The translations under genes were made by a program, and so were the position numbers. A DNA stretch of 64,000 nucleotides, taken from NCBI GenBank assembly GCA_024196135.1, contig JAMQCK010000046.1, forward strand, positions 1 through 64,000, given 5' to 3'. This stretch comes from Pleurotus ostreatus/Saccharomyces cerevisiae fusant. Its lineage: Eukaryota > Opisthokonta. Below, piece by piece: positions 15,006-26,126 of the stretch; within the stretch, counting starts at the first letter, position 1; every line of letters starts with the position of its first letter. The notes under the pieces are model-generated. The model searched no databases. It saw nothing but the letters and a program-made list of their open reading frames with translations, and had not been told where the DNA came from.

Positions 15006-16477
15006 CTACTGGTTGGCGCACTGCACGCGGGGCTCGCCCTCGTCCTCGTCCATCGCGTCCGGATCGCGCATGTGCGATCGCCGTGCGTCGGGCGTGCTGA
15101 GCTCGACCTCCTCCAGGTGGATGTTCTTGTCCAGCTTGGGTATCGGGTCGCGCGGCGGCAAGGCCTGCTCGAGGAAGTGGATCTTGTCGACGTCGATGTG
15201 GTCGGGGAAGCGGACGGTGAACTTGATGAAGAGGTCTCCGGGCTCGTGCACGCGCCGTTGGGGCATGCCCTGGCCGTGGATGACCTTCAAGTCGTCTGCA
15301 GAGCGTTCAGTATGTGGCACAACAATAAGAGTCGTTTGGGACGTACCGTTCTTGATCACCTCGCCAGGCTCCAGCTTCACTACCAATGCCCGATCGTCGA
15401 GGTGCCGGATGATGAACTGACCGCCAGCAAGTGCTGACAAGAGGTCGAGCTCGTGCTCGTAGATGAGGTCGTCGTCCTGGCGCTTGAAGCGCTCGTGCGG
15501 CTTCTCCTCGACAACGATGATGACGTCTCCGGGTTCTGCTGTCGGTGACTGATCGCTTTCGCCGCGGAAGGTGATCGTGTCGCCGCCCTTCATGCCCTTG
15601 TCGATGTGCACCTCAAGCATCTTCTTGTCCGGTACGACCTTCTTGCCCTTGCATTGCGAGCAGCGGTCCTTCGGGTTGATGTTTTCGCCCGCGCCGCCAC
15701 AGTCGTCGCACGGGGACTGGATTTGCTGGATCATCGGACCCATCTGGCGCATGGTGACCTTGATACCGCGGCCGCGGCAGGTCGTGCATTGTTGTACGGC
15801 GCCCTCCTTGCCGCCCTTGCCCTTGCACTTGCTGCAGATGACGCTGCGGGTGAGCGCGAGCTTCGTGGTCTTGCCGCGGTAGAGTTCTTCGAGGCTGACG
15901 TGCACGCGGTGTACGAGGTCCTTTGTCCGGCGCGGCCCTTGTGAGCGCGAGCCGCCGCCGCCGAAGAAGCCGCCGCCAAAGCCGCCGCCGCCACCAAAGA
16001 GTTGGCTGAACAGATCCTAGGGTCGATCGTCAGCAGTGCGATCGCGTGCTAGACGCACGTTACGCACCTGAGCGTCCATGCCCCCCATGCCGCCAGCGTC
16101 GTTCAGGCCTGCCTCACCGCGCGCATCGTACATCGACCGCTTGTCGGGGTCGGAGAGTATTTGGTATCTGTGGCACGGCGCTTAGCATACACACCTTTGT
16201 AATTGGTGGCCAATGATCACTCACGCATGGGTAACCTCCTTGAAGAGCTCGGGGTCTCCGCCCTTGTCTGGGTGCAATCGCAGCGCTCTGCAAATGCGAT
16301 CAGAGGCGATCCAGAGTCGGTCACTATCCACCGTACTTCTTGCGGTACGCCTTCTTCAAGTCGGCCTCAGATGCGTCGGGCGATACCTCGAGGAGATCGT
16401 AGTATTTGCTGTAGACGTGTCGGTCGTCAGCTGCGGCCTGCAGGTGGTGGGGGGAGCGCTCACGTTTCCTTCACCAT
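15006..16477 (-). CDS. YDJ1: Type I Hsp40/DnaJ co-chaperone, Ydj1-like, farnesylated
   Basis: ATG 16477 begins a gene of about 400 residues in six exons ending at TAG 15008-15006. The J domain reads MVKETKYYDLLEVSPDASEA and carries the HPD motif in LRLHPDKGGDPELF. It is followed by a G/F-rich linker (FGGGGGFGGGFFGGGG). The zinc-finger domain has four CxxCxGxG-type repeats (CSKCKGKG, CTTCRGRG, CDDCGGAG, CSQCKGKK). The C-terminal substrate-binding domain follows. The last four residues are CANQ, a farnesylation CaaX box very close to the CASQ of yeast Ydj1, so the protein should be attached to ER and outer mitochondrial membranes. It stimulates Hsp70 ATPase activity and delivers substrates. Confidence 0.95.
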
Positions 16478-17099
16478 CGTGCTGAAGGGCTCGGGGTCGT
16501 GAACAATGAGGAATCGAGAGGAACAAAAGGTGTGAGCGCTTGTCCGCCATGTTGCCGGCGCGTTTTTGAGGCTCCTACACCGATCCTTCTACGACCATCC
16601 ACAACATTCCATTCGCTTCCTTTTTGGGACGACCCCAGAATGCCCCCCGCCCTTTATGGTAACCGGACAGTTGAAGTTTTCGGCCCTTGGCGCACGTCTC
16701 CAGCCACTGACGCTCGACTGTCTGTTTATTCCGAGTAACAAAGAGAGACGTAGGTTCGAGAAACTGCAGTGAACCTGCCAGCCAAGGCCCAGGGCGACCC
16801 ACATCTCAGAGACCCGAGAAAAGGGGTCCCTTTGGATAAGCGCCGTGGGTCCTTCACACCATCGCTGGCACAAATCAGCAGCAATCAGCGCAGCGAGGTC
16901 CTTGTCAGCCTCCGAATAGACGGGTGAGTCAGCATCTTCGGGCGACGCCACAAATCCATCAAGCCGCCGGTAAACACGCGACATGCGACGCGTCACTGTC
17001 AGACGCGCGTCTACTGCAAGTCGCGACTAAAGCCTCCTGCTCCCCGTATACCTCTAATTTCTCTACTCGTCGCGCCCGACGCGCGCTACACCCTCCAAG
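16478..17099. other. Intergenic region between YDJ1-like gene and RPN10, holding a possible oxidase relic
   Basis: This 620-bp gap lies between two divergent start codons and should contain both promoters. No complete gene fits. The minus strand holds an open frame around 16589-16996 with a short peptide resembling an FAD-oxidase motif, described separately. Confidence 0.4.
16620..16710 (-). pseudogene. Possible relic of a BBE/PCMH-type FAD-linked oxidase
   Basis: On the minus strand the peptide ENFNCPVTIKGGGHSG is encoded near 16640-16690. FAD-linked oxidases of the PCMH (FAD_binding_4) fold carry 'C.(F/V)A(I/V)KGGGH' in their FAD-binding loop, so the match is to a highly diagnostic short segment. 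The surrounding frame does not continue into the expected glycine-rich and flavin-binding segments and no full gene is present. Either it is a decayed insert in the RPN10/YDJ1-like promoter gap, or a chance match. Confidence 0.3.
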
Positions 17100-18307
17100 A
17101 TGCCGCTCGAAGCTACAATGATGGTCATCGATAACTCTGAATTCATGCGGAACGGCGACTACGCCCCCACCCGCTTCGACGCGCAGGCGGACGCGGTCAA
17201 CATCGTCTTCCAGACCAAGATCGACTCCAACCCCGAGAACACCGTCGGCGTGATGAGCATGGCGGGGAAGGGGTGCGCTTGCCTCCACATCGCGTATTGT
17301 GCACCCACCTAACAGTGTACCAGCCCGGAAGTACTCGTCACACACTCCAAGGATCTCGGCCAGATCTTGCAGGCAATACACAAGACAAGAAGTAACATTG
17401 GCGGCGCCATTGACATTCCAACCGGCATCGCTATTGCTCAGCTCGCGCTCAAGCACCGAGAGAACAAGAACCTCCGGCAGCGCATCATCGTCTTTGTCGG
17501 CTCGCCGCTCGAGGGCCCAGCCGCGGACGAAAAGGGCATGATCAAGCTTGCGAAGAAGTTGAAGAAGAACAACGTCGCGGTGGATGTTGTCTGCTTCGGC
17601 GATGGGATCGAGGAGCCGAACGCAGAGGGCAAGACAGTGCTTGGCTCATTTGTGGACGCTGTCAGCAGTGGGGATAACTCGTGCGTTATCTATCTGAGGG
17701 CGAGTAGCAATCACTGAACATCTTCGTAGACATCTTGTCACAGTACCGCCTGGCGCACATCTACTATCCGACGCTCTCATATCATCGCCCATACTCTCCG
17801 CCGATCGCAGTGCTGGCATTCCAGAAGAGCTCGGCGGCTCGGGAGGTGGAGGCGGAGGTGATGCAGCAGCCGGCGGTGGGGACTTTGAGTTTGGTGTCGA
17901 TCCCAGCATTGACCCTGAACTTGCGATGGTATGTGGCAAACTCCTATCACTCAACTTCGATATCTGATGGCTTCATTTTTCAGGCCTTGCGAATGTCAAT
18001 GCAAGAAGAGGAGGCGCGGCGAGCTGCAGAGGCTGCGAAAGCATCAGCAGCAGGCGAACAACCTCAAGCCGGCGCTTCCTCCTCCACAACAGTACCAGCA
18101 GCGCCCACCGACAACGAGGAGGATGCCATGCTTGCGAAAGCCCTCGCGATGTCGCAAGACGTCGACATGGACTCGGGCGCGAAGTCAAATGCGCCTGAGA
18201 CTCACGATGCGGCGATGGACGAGGATGAGGATGAGGAGGCTGCCATTGCACGGGCCATTGAGATGAGCATGCAGGGCGAGGAGGGGAAGGACAAGGACAA
18301 GAAGTAG
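17100..18307 (+). CDS. RPN10: 26S proteasome ubiquitin receptor Rpn10
   Basis: ATG 17100 to TAG 18305-18307, four exons, about 350 residues. The N-terminal von Willebrand A domain starts [20 protein letters not shown] and contains [20 protein letters not shown] (across intron 1), [20 protein letters not shown] and [11 protein letters not shown] glycine-rich linker is followed by three ubiquitin-interacting motifs: [26 protein letters not shown] and [12 protein letters not shown]. The protein ends with a charged Lys/Asp tail. Rpn10 stabilises the base-lid contact of the 19S regulatory particle and captures polyubiquitinated substrates. Yeast Rpn10 has one UIM; two or more, as here, is the usual state outside budding yeasts. 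Confidence 0.96.
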
Positions 18308-18589
18308 GTATATTCATTGTGTAGTTTTCCCTTTCACGCGCATTGTCTGGACATACGCCGCGATGGGTGCTTTGGCTATGGTGACGCTTGCCACAAAGGC
18401 GTCGATTAATGGTGCGTTGACCTTGCGTGAGTTGTTCTTCCTTCGAGTCATTGCTGTGAACCTTTCGTAATGTACACGTTGGTAGTGGTGGAGACGAACA
18501 GACGCCGTCGGCCGAGCGTGTCGTCAGTCGTGTATCAGTAATGAGAACGAAACATGTGATCGCGTCTTCGTCACTTCCTCTCAACCACC

Positions 18590-21218
18590 ATGGCGCCGAC
18601 TACCACCAGCGCAAAGTACGAGAGTCCAACACCCGAAATCCTCATGCTAAGACACGGCCCAGAGTGAACGAAATCCTAGAGAACGTGCCTCCCGAGGCGC
18701 GCCAGCACTTCATCGAGAAATACCTCCTCTCCATGCTTGACCGTGCGCCCAAGGAGCAGTCTAAGAAAGGTGCGCACTACCAACGGCATCCCTCAGCCCC
18801 CCTTCACCCCGTTGAACCCCCATGCCACCAGTCCTCTCCTCCGCCACGCGCATGAAGACGCGCTACGCAGGCATGCCCACCCTCGATCTCAAGGGCAAGC
18901 GGCGCGAAATGGCCAACGTCCTCGCCGAGCTCACGCGCGACTCCAAGCGCGCCTTCGTCCGCGAGCGCTCCAACCGCGACGAGCTCCTCGAGGAGGCCGT
19001 CGACACCATCGTCGGCTGGCTCTCCGACATCTGGCGCGCCGTGTACGAGTTCAGGGCCGGCTTCGCGCACGCGCACGCCTGCCTGCTGTGGTGCGCGGAG
19101 ATGGTGTCCGAGATCCTCGACACGCCGGTGGCATCGGGGTGCGTGACGTGCTGGAGTGGCGACGAGCCGTCGAGCTGATCTGCAGGCTACCCAGGTGCAA
19201 GTGTGCGGTGCTCAATCTGCCCATCACTATCCCTATCAAGCGCTCGAACGGCAAGACAGTCAAGGTGTTCAACGTGATGGGCCTCCTGAGCGTCGACAAT
19301 GCCATTCTGTGGGTGTGGCGGGAGCTCTTTGTCTCCATGTTCGCGGTCAGCAAGAAGCAAGCGCAGAAGATGGTGCCCGAGATGCTTTCTGAGATCGAGG
19401 AGAAGATGGGATGGACTGCACTGGAACGTATCTTGCTCGGCGGACAGACTCGTGCGTTGATATACCTCTTCCCCGTCGATGCAACCTCACACATTCCCAC
19501 AGCCCGCCCCACCGACTTGGACGACATTGGATTTGGTGGTGATCTCTTCGCAGACTCCTGCTTGGACGACGAGAACTACGAGGAAAGCGAATGCCGCTGC
19601 GCCCTCCATGCCCCTCATTGGTCCGACAAGGTTGACCAGCAGCGTTTTGCACTTCGAGAAGCCGTCGAGACGTATTACATGCAGAAATTCCGCGTCGCAC
19701 CCTCCGACGAGCTTTTCCACGCTATCATTGCCCTCAGCGACGACCCAGATAACATCGAGGATGACCTGCTCCTCATCCTTGACGAAGTCGCTGGCTCCTC
19801 CCCTGACACCCTCGTTGCCGCGCTCAACATCTACTCTGACATTGACGACCCGGACAGCATCGTTGACCTCCTCAACGACTACGGCTTCCTCCTCCGCACG
19901 CGCGACTTTCCCCACCTGCAGGTCGCCGTAACCGCGCTCACCCGCCACCCCTCACATGTCCCTCGCGCGCTCAAGATCATCGAAGACGAGCTGACCGACA
20001 CCATGAACGCCGTGCGCGCGGCTGTGCTCAGCACCTTCATCCGCGCCGACGATCGCGTGCAGCGCGAAGAGCTCACCGCGATCCTCAAGCTCCGTACGGG
20101 CTCGCAGACGCGCAAGGACCGCATCGAGCGCTGGGTGTCTGGCGTCACTGGGCCCAGCGGCACCCCGCATCCCGTCGCGCTTGCCGCGATGCTCATGGGT
20201 CTGCCTTTCGGTCCCGGGCCGGACGAGGCGACGAATTTGGACACGATGGATTTCGTTGAGCTAGACCCGACGGAGGACGAGGAGCTGCGCCCGCGGCTGA
20301 AGGAACGCTTCGATGGATGGCAGACGCTCGCGTCATCGACGAAGGGTGGCCAAACACTTCTCTTGCGCTTGTACACCAAGATCGTGGACATCATGCCCTT
20401 CTTCCGCGCTACGGACGTTGTCGATGAAATGATCAATCAGTGCGTATCCTATCACTTCCGTCACCCACCGAACTGCTTAACTGACTTCGCTCACCAGCAT
20501 CATGGACCGCCCCAGCAAAGCCCACGTCTGCGATGCTCTCGAGCAGCTCTCAAACTTCTGCAAGATGCAGCGCAAACGTATCAACCTACGACAAGAGAAG
20601 CGCAAGAAGGCCGACGCGGCCAAGGCCACATCTGCGTTCGCGGCCGGTCCTCCCACGCGTGCAGGCGGACAGGCATCGCACACCACCACGAGCCAGCCCA
20701 CGCCTTCCGCGGGGCCGTCTCTGCATGCAGGAGACCTTTTTGCCCAAGGCATGATTCCCATGCCCCATACCTCGAGTTCGTCTTCGCACACCTCGACATC
20801 GTCTTCGCATACCGCGGGTCCGTCTTCCCTTGCGGGAGGCCGCTCTACACACCTCGTCGAAGACGACGACGACGACATGCCGCCCTTGGAACCCGTCCCC
20901 ATCGGCCATGTGGTCGGCAGCAACTCCAACCTGCCCAGCGCGAGCTCCTCCGCAGGTCCCTCGTCGTATTTCTCTGGATCGTTGCCACAATCCGCCGGCC
21001 CATCTTCGTCATATGCAGGCGCCTCAGCTTCGTCGTCCGCTGGTCCATCATCGCAAGCGATGGGATCGTGGTCTCCCGATGTAGAGGACGGACCGCCTAC
21101 TGCCTTATCTCTGTTCGGCCCCTTCACCTTCTCCATCCCGCTCACGTCGTCTGCGTCTCCACCTCCACCTACGCCTCCCGCACCATATTACGTGTCGGGA
21201 ATGGAGGATGTCGATTAA
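18590..21218 (+). CDS. Unrecognised conserved-looking protein with Ser/Ala/Pro-rich tail
   Basis: I do not recognise this family. The start at ATG 18590 (MAPTTTSAK) is supported by a 47-nt intron (18616-18662) that restores VNEILENVPPEARQHFIEKY. Two further introns, near 18771-18832 and 19140-19190, lead into a long exon to about 20440. A last exon (from about 20500) ends at TAA 21216-21218. The length is near 780 residues. The middle is alpha-helical and acidic, with repeated helical-pair patterns reminiscent of HEAT/ARM-like folds, including DDIGFGGDLFADS, ALREAVETYYMQKF and IVDLLNDYGFLLRTRDF. After MQRKRINLRQEKRKK comes a low-complexity tail rich in Ser, Ala, Pro and Gly with an acidic DDDDD run. 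There is no signal peptide or clear membrane segment. A basidiomycete-restricted protein is the likeliest guess. Confidence 0.75.
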
Positions 21219-21679
21219 CCTTCACGAATCACGCTCTTTCATGAGAATGGAGCCGTTGAGCCTGCGTTTTGTCACTGTGCTCCTTCTCTTGCTTTGCTAC
21301 CGGTACTCACCGTCACTACTAGTAATCGTAATAGACCGTATTTGCACCAGGATATATTAGCGAATTTTATACCAACCGCACATAGAGAACAATGGGATTC
21401 GCGTGCAAAATGCGTCGATATATATCGGTGCAAATACGGTCTAATCATATAGTACGTACCGTACAATAGTCGTCGCTCGCTTGCTGTCTTGCTACTTAAA
21501 ACTTCTTTCGTTGTTCTTGTCTTGCCTCTCATCTCTATCTCGCAATAGATTTTTAACCGAAGTAACAAATCTCCAGTGGTACTTAGGACCACGTGAGAAG
21601 TACCCTCAGAAATCACCTATTTAGGAAGTATCACTGTTCGACTCATCACTCACAAGTACTCTGACGTTGCTCATCCACC
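21219..21679. other. Intergenic region between the unrecognised gene and the amidase gene
   Basis: This 460-bp gap holds the 3' flank of one gene, the promoter of the next, and the MITE-like inverted-repeat element listed separately. Outside the element, the sequence is AT-richer than its surroundings and I see no open frame worth calling. Confidence 0.5.
21332..21443. mobile_element. MITE-like element, 108 bp, 15-bp perfect terminal inverted repeats, TA flanks
   Basis: GACCGTATTTGCACC at 21334-21348 is repeated as an exact inverted copy at 21427-21441. Each end is flanked by TA (21332-21333 and 21442-21443), the target duplication typical of Tc1/mariner-type elements. Inside the perfect ends the arms continue to pair imperfectly (GGATATATTAGCG on the left against the complement of CGTCGATATATATC on the right), so the whole element can fold into a hairpin. 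It has no coding capacity. It may act as the terminator or promoter boundary between the two + strand genes. Confidence 0.6.
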
Positions 21680-23068
21680 ATGTCGCACCTAAGCAAGGCA
21701 CCTGCTCTGAAGCCATTTACCCTCGCTCTGGTGCAATTGGGCCAGATAGGCTCGAACAAGACCGAGAACCTGAAGCATGCGCGGGACATGGTCCTCAAGG
21801 CAGCCGCTGGCAAGGACGGCAAGAAGCCGAACCTCATCGTCCTTCCCGTAGGCAACATCTCCCATCACTGCAGTAAGCACAACACAGAGTAATAACACAC
21901 CTCGCCCCCAGGAATGCTTCAACTCCCCCTACGGCGCGCAGCATTTCCCCGTCTACGCCGAGAAGATAGGCTACGTGCCCGGCCAAACCTACGACGTCTC
22001 CGCTTCCACCTCCGAGAGCGTCAAGATGCTCTCCTCTGTCGCGAAGGAGACCGGCAGCTGGCTCATTGGGGGCACCATCCCAGAGAAGGCAGACGACACG
22101 TTCTACAATACCTGCACGGTGTATTCGCCGACAGGTGAGTGGGGTTCGGTTAGAGGGGAGGGAACGCTGATGCATGGTGCAGCAGGGGAGCTAGTCGCGC
22201 TGTATCGGAAGGTGCATCTGTTTGATATCGATATACCGGGGAAGATCACGTTTAGAGTGAGTGAGGTTGGTTCGCGTTCGGCGAGCTGATTCTGAATCGG
22301 GCCTTGCTAGGAAAGTGATACCCTGACAGGTGGGAGCTCGTTGGGCTACTTCGACACAGGTCAGTACTCTTCTCGTAGGATGCACTTCAGATTGACAACA
22401 GACAGAGTTCGCACGCATCGGGTCAGTACTTGTGTCAGAGATGATCTATTCGCTCGGTCGCTGATGGCCAAACAGCCTCGGAATATGCTATGACGTCCGA
22501 TTCCCTGAGCTTGCGATGATCAATGCGCGAAAAGGTAGGCCGTCGGCTCTTTTGCACGTCTGCTTGTACTGATAATCTTGCAGGAGCCCAAATCTTGATA
22601 TACCCTGGCGCCTTCAACCTCACTACAGGCCCACTGCACTGGGAGCTCTTGCAGCGCGCACGGTGAGCATGCCATTCCTGTGCCTCGTACGTCTGTTTGC
22701 TGATGCAGAGCAACAGCGCCGTGGACCAGCAGGTATTCTTCTCCATGTGCAGCCCCGCCCGCGATCTCTCAGCTGGTTACCACGCATGGGGCCACTCGAT
22801 GGTGGTGGATCCTATGTAAGTGCCCTATCAAGAAACAGAAGTCGCTGCTGACACCGAATCAGGGCTCGTGTCATATCAGAAGCTGGTGAGGGCGAAGAAA
22901 TTGTCTTTGTCGATATAGGTAAGATATTTTGCTCATTGCTCGGTCTCTGCGCTGCACGTTGAACGCCTGTTTCCAGACCCCAAAGTCTTTGACGAAGCGC
23001 GCGCAGGCATTCCAGTCAACACGCAGCGGCGCTTCGATGTATACCCTGACGTGGCTGCCAGCAAATAA
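21680..23068 (+). CDS. NIT2: Carbon-nitrogen hydrolase, Nit2/omega-amidase type
   Basis: This gene starts at ATG 21680 and stops at TAA 23066-23068. It has about nine exons and near 310 residues. All three catalytic residues of the nitrilase superfamily are visible. Glu is in [13 protein letters not shown], restored across the first intron (donor after CCC, acceptor CCCCCAG). Lys is in [14 protein letters not shown]. Cys is in [14 protein letters not shown]. Other family signatures are [20 protein letters not shown] and [12 protein letters not shown]. Omega-amidase hydrolyses alpha-ketoglutaramate and alpha-ketosuccinamate to the ketoacid and ammonia, closing the glutamine transamination cycle; the related Nit1/Nit3 hydrolyses deaminated glutathione. 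The [18 protein letters not shown] combination favours the Nit2 branch. Confidence 0.88.
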
Positions 23069-23345
23069 GTGAGGAAGACGAGGTTAATCGGAACGGTGGA
23101 TATGCACCCAATGGTCAATGTAAGGTTGCTTGTTGGTTGCTCGTGAATACACATTCTCGGCTATGTGATGTTTCCTGGAAAGGCAATTTTTGGATATTTA
23201 CCGGCGGTTGCGTCAGTGATGGATGTCCTGATGCACCGAGGAGATGATTGCACATCATGACATACACCGAGCGCTACGATGTCGAGTGGCCTGCGTCCAA
23301 CCACCGTCGTACCATTCTCACAGCCTACACCAATACGCCCCCCTC

Positions 23346-24663
23346 ATGTTGCTCGTGATCTACAACCCTGCCTGCGGTGACAGGACCGCGAAGGAGTTCG
23401 TCAACACTCATGTCCTCCCCGTCCTCACCGATGCGGGTAGAGCGCCCGACAAGGTCGTCGCCACTGATCTGACTGTTCCCGAGCTACACCCCGCTGCTAT
23501 TGTCAAGGATGCGCTCGAGAGTGCAGGCCCCGAAGACGACGTCGATGTCATCCTCGCATCGGGCGACGGCACGCTCAACGACATTGTATCTGAGCTCTCC
23601 GCACACCCTGCCGTGGGCCCCAAGTCTGGCGAGCACTTCCGCCTCTGCCTCGCACTCGTGCCCGTCGGTACAGGTTAGCCGACGTCCCACGTCCTCCTTC
23701 CCCTCGCTAAGCCTGGCCCAACAGCCAACGCCATGTACTCCTCCCTCTTCCCACCCGCCAGCGAAGACGCAGCCAAAGACCCCACCTACAAGCTCCAATC
23801 CATCAAATCCCTCCTCGCCCACGGCCCCACCGTCCCCCTCACCCTCGCCATCACCACCTTCTCCGCCGCGCCCCACGCCCGCCAGCCCCCGCGCGCCTCT
23901 GTCTCCTGCGTCGTCACCTCCACCGCCCTGCACGCCGCCATCCTCGACACCTCCGAGGCCCTGCGCGCCACCCACCGCGGGATCGAGCGCTTCAAGCTCG
24001 CCGCGCAGCAGAACGCGGCCAAGTGGTACGGCGCGCAGGCGAAGATCCTCCCCGCCGCGGGCAGCAAGTACGTGCAGGTGTACGACCCCGCGAAGCGCGC
24101 GTTCGTACGGCACCCCGAGTCGACGAAGATCGATCCCATTGTGGATCTCACGGGGCCGTTCATCTACTTTTTGTCTGCGATCAATGTGGACAGGCTGGAG
24201 CCGATGTTCAGGATAGCGCCGCTGGCGGGGGCGAGGGGGCAGACGGTGCCTTCACTGGACGTGGTCGTCATACGGCCGATGGTCAACCATACGATCACCT
24301 GGGACGCGCCGGAGACGCGCGAGGCCTTTGTGAGCAGTATATGGAAGATCCTGTCGACCGCATACCAGGACGGCAAGCACATCGACTTGCGGTACAATGA
24401 TGATGGCGAGATTGTCGAAGGAGGCGAAGGAGATCCTGTCGTTGAGTACTGTGAGTGTCTGCTCTCACGGAGGCTCACTTCTACTACTAACAATTCACCC
24501 CGAAGTTCGCTGTGGTGGCTGGGAATGGCTCCCCGACGACATCGACCCTGACGCGCACATCGTCTGCACCGACGGCGCCATCTCGCGTATAGAGCCCGGT
24601 GGACGCGTCGTCTCCGTGGCCGCACGCGCCACGTCCGCGGGTGGCTTCTTGATCTATGCTTGA
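23346..24663 (+). CDS. Lipid kinase of the diacylglycerol-kinase fold (sphingoid-base/ceramide-kinase like)
   Basis: Three exons from ATG 23346 to TGA 24661-24663 encode about 400 residues. The N-terminus reads MLLVIYNPACGDRTAKEFV, the first beta strand and nucleotide loop of the DAGK catalytic domain. It is followed by ILASGDGTLNDIVSEL, the family's GGDGT-type motif with Ser in place of the first Gly. Next comes LVPVGTANAMYSSLF (GTxN motif across intron 1, about 23673-23723). The second half has the beta-sandwich region with PIVDLTGPFIYFLSA and DAHIVCTDGAISRIEPGG. Such enzymes phosphorylate sphingoid bases, ceramide or diacylglycerol, and the substrate cannot be told from sequence. Relative to yeast Lcb4/Lcb5 the protein lacks a long N-terminal extension. 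An upstream exon could exist, since an in-frame open region extends back to 23244. Confidence 0.75.
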
Positions 24664-24899
24664 GGTGCTTGCTTTCACTCAAGCTTTGCTTTCGTTTGAA
24701 TGTGCTTGAAAGCAACCGCTTCGCCTGACCGTCTATACGAGGGGTGTATTACACTGTATTGCATGGATACCTTGCACCTATCTCGTCCAATATCCAACAC
24801 TTGCATTCCTATCTAGACTGTAGGCTGCAAATAACGCAGCCATGTCCTGTTCCTAACCCAGATGCTCGCTTGCCAAAAGTCCGCACACAAATCAGTGGA

Positions 24900-26121
24900 T
24901 TAAGCACTGGCCTCGGTTGTCGCAGGTGCGGTCTCCGTAGTCTCTGGTGTGGTACCCGGCACGGTAGGAGCAGCCTCTGTAGCAGCGGCGCCCTCCTCCT
25001 TCGCCGCCGGCGCATTCGGCTTGAAGCCGCCAGCGAAGACCTTCCTTGCAACCTCCGCCGCGCCCTTGTAGACCTCGTCGACGGGAGCGCTGGAGTCGAC
25101 CTGCATCGAGCGTCAGCCGTGAGCGAGTCAGGAGAAAAAGTAAAGTGACGCACCACAGCGACCTTGCCGAGCGACTTGTAGTGGTCGATGACGGGCATGG
25201 TGGTTTCGTGGTAGGTGCCTGCAATCGCTTGTGAGCGGAAGGCACCAGAACTCGAGAATGAGTACGTACGGAACCGCTTCTTAATACTCTCCACATTATC
25301 ATCATCCCTCCCACTCGTCTTCCCCCGCTCCAACAACCGCTCCAGCATAACCTCCTCAGTCGTATCGAAGAACAGCACCAACGAGCACTCGCACACCGAC
25401 TCGTCGAACTTCAGCGCCTGGTCCATCTTCCGCGGGAACCCGTCGATCAGGAAGCGGCCCTTCCCATCCTGCCAGCCCTCGCCCTCGCGCGCCTCCTTCA
25501 TCGCCGCGGCCATGGCGTTCTCGAGGAGCTTGATCGTGACTTCCATGGGCACGATCTTGCCCTCCTTGATGCAGGTCTTGATGAGCTCGCCGTACTGGGA
25601 GCCCTCGCGGTTCTGTTCGGCGCGCAAGAGGTCGCCGGCTGAGGGAAGATGTGAGATGACAGGTCGACGGAGTGGGTTGCGGTGAAGGTGTGCGGGTAGG
25701 AAAGGAGTTGAGGTGTAGGTTATGGTAGGTAGACGTACCAGAGAGATGGCAGAAGCCAAAGTCTTCCACGAGCTTCGCGCACTGCGTACCCTTGCCTGAC
25801 GAGGTGTCAGGAAGTAGCGATCGTTGAGCATGGTAGACACGCACCAGCTCCGGGCCCGCCCAGCACGAAAATGACAGTGACCTTGTTGTGGTCGAAGACA
25901 GGGCCAGCGGGCACGTCCTTCGCAGCCTCAAGAGCTTCTGGCTTAGTCTCCGCAGGATGGGTCTCCTCAGCGGGCTTCGTCTCGTGAAGCTTCGCCTCCG
26001 TAGGATCAGTCGCCTTGTCCGCCGGTGCAGGCGTCTCCGCGGGCTTCTCCTCCTTCGCCTCCTCCTTCTTATCCTTCTTCTTATGCAGCGCCTGCGAGAT
26101 CTTGTCGAAAATGGCGGGCAT
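24900..26121 (-). CDS. URA6: UMP/CMP kinase with charged N-terminal extension
   Basis: The gene reads from ATG 26121 to TAA 24902-24900, with about six exons and close to 300 residues. After an N-terminal part (MPAIFDKISQALHKKKDKKE and about 60 more Lys/Glu/Pro/Thr residues) comes the P-loop VIFVLGGPGAGKGTQCAKLV, split by an intron after GAG. Then follow LSAGDLLRAEQNREGSQYG, the NMP-binding LIDGFPRKMDQAL, the lid region LLERGKTSGRDDDN and YKSLGKVAVV. This order is that of eukaryotic UMP/CMP kinases, which transfer phosphate from ATP to UMP or CMP. The usual enzyme is about 200 residues; here both ends are extended, with an Ala/Thr/Glu-rich C-terminal tail after VFAGGFKPN. Its ATG lies 5 bp past the stop of the small membrane protein gene on the same strand. 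Confidence 0.9.
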
Positions 26122-26126
26122 CTTCA

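Noticed and set aside
23257..23360. An upstream ATG in another frame (MTYTERYDVEWPAS) as start of the lipid kinase
   Set aside because: The frame stops within about 35 codons and no convincing intron joins it to the kinase frame, so ATG 23346 is preferred.
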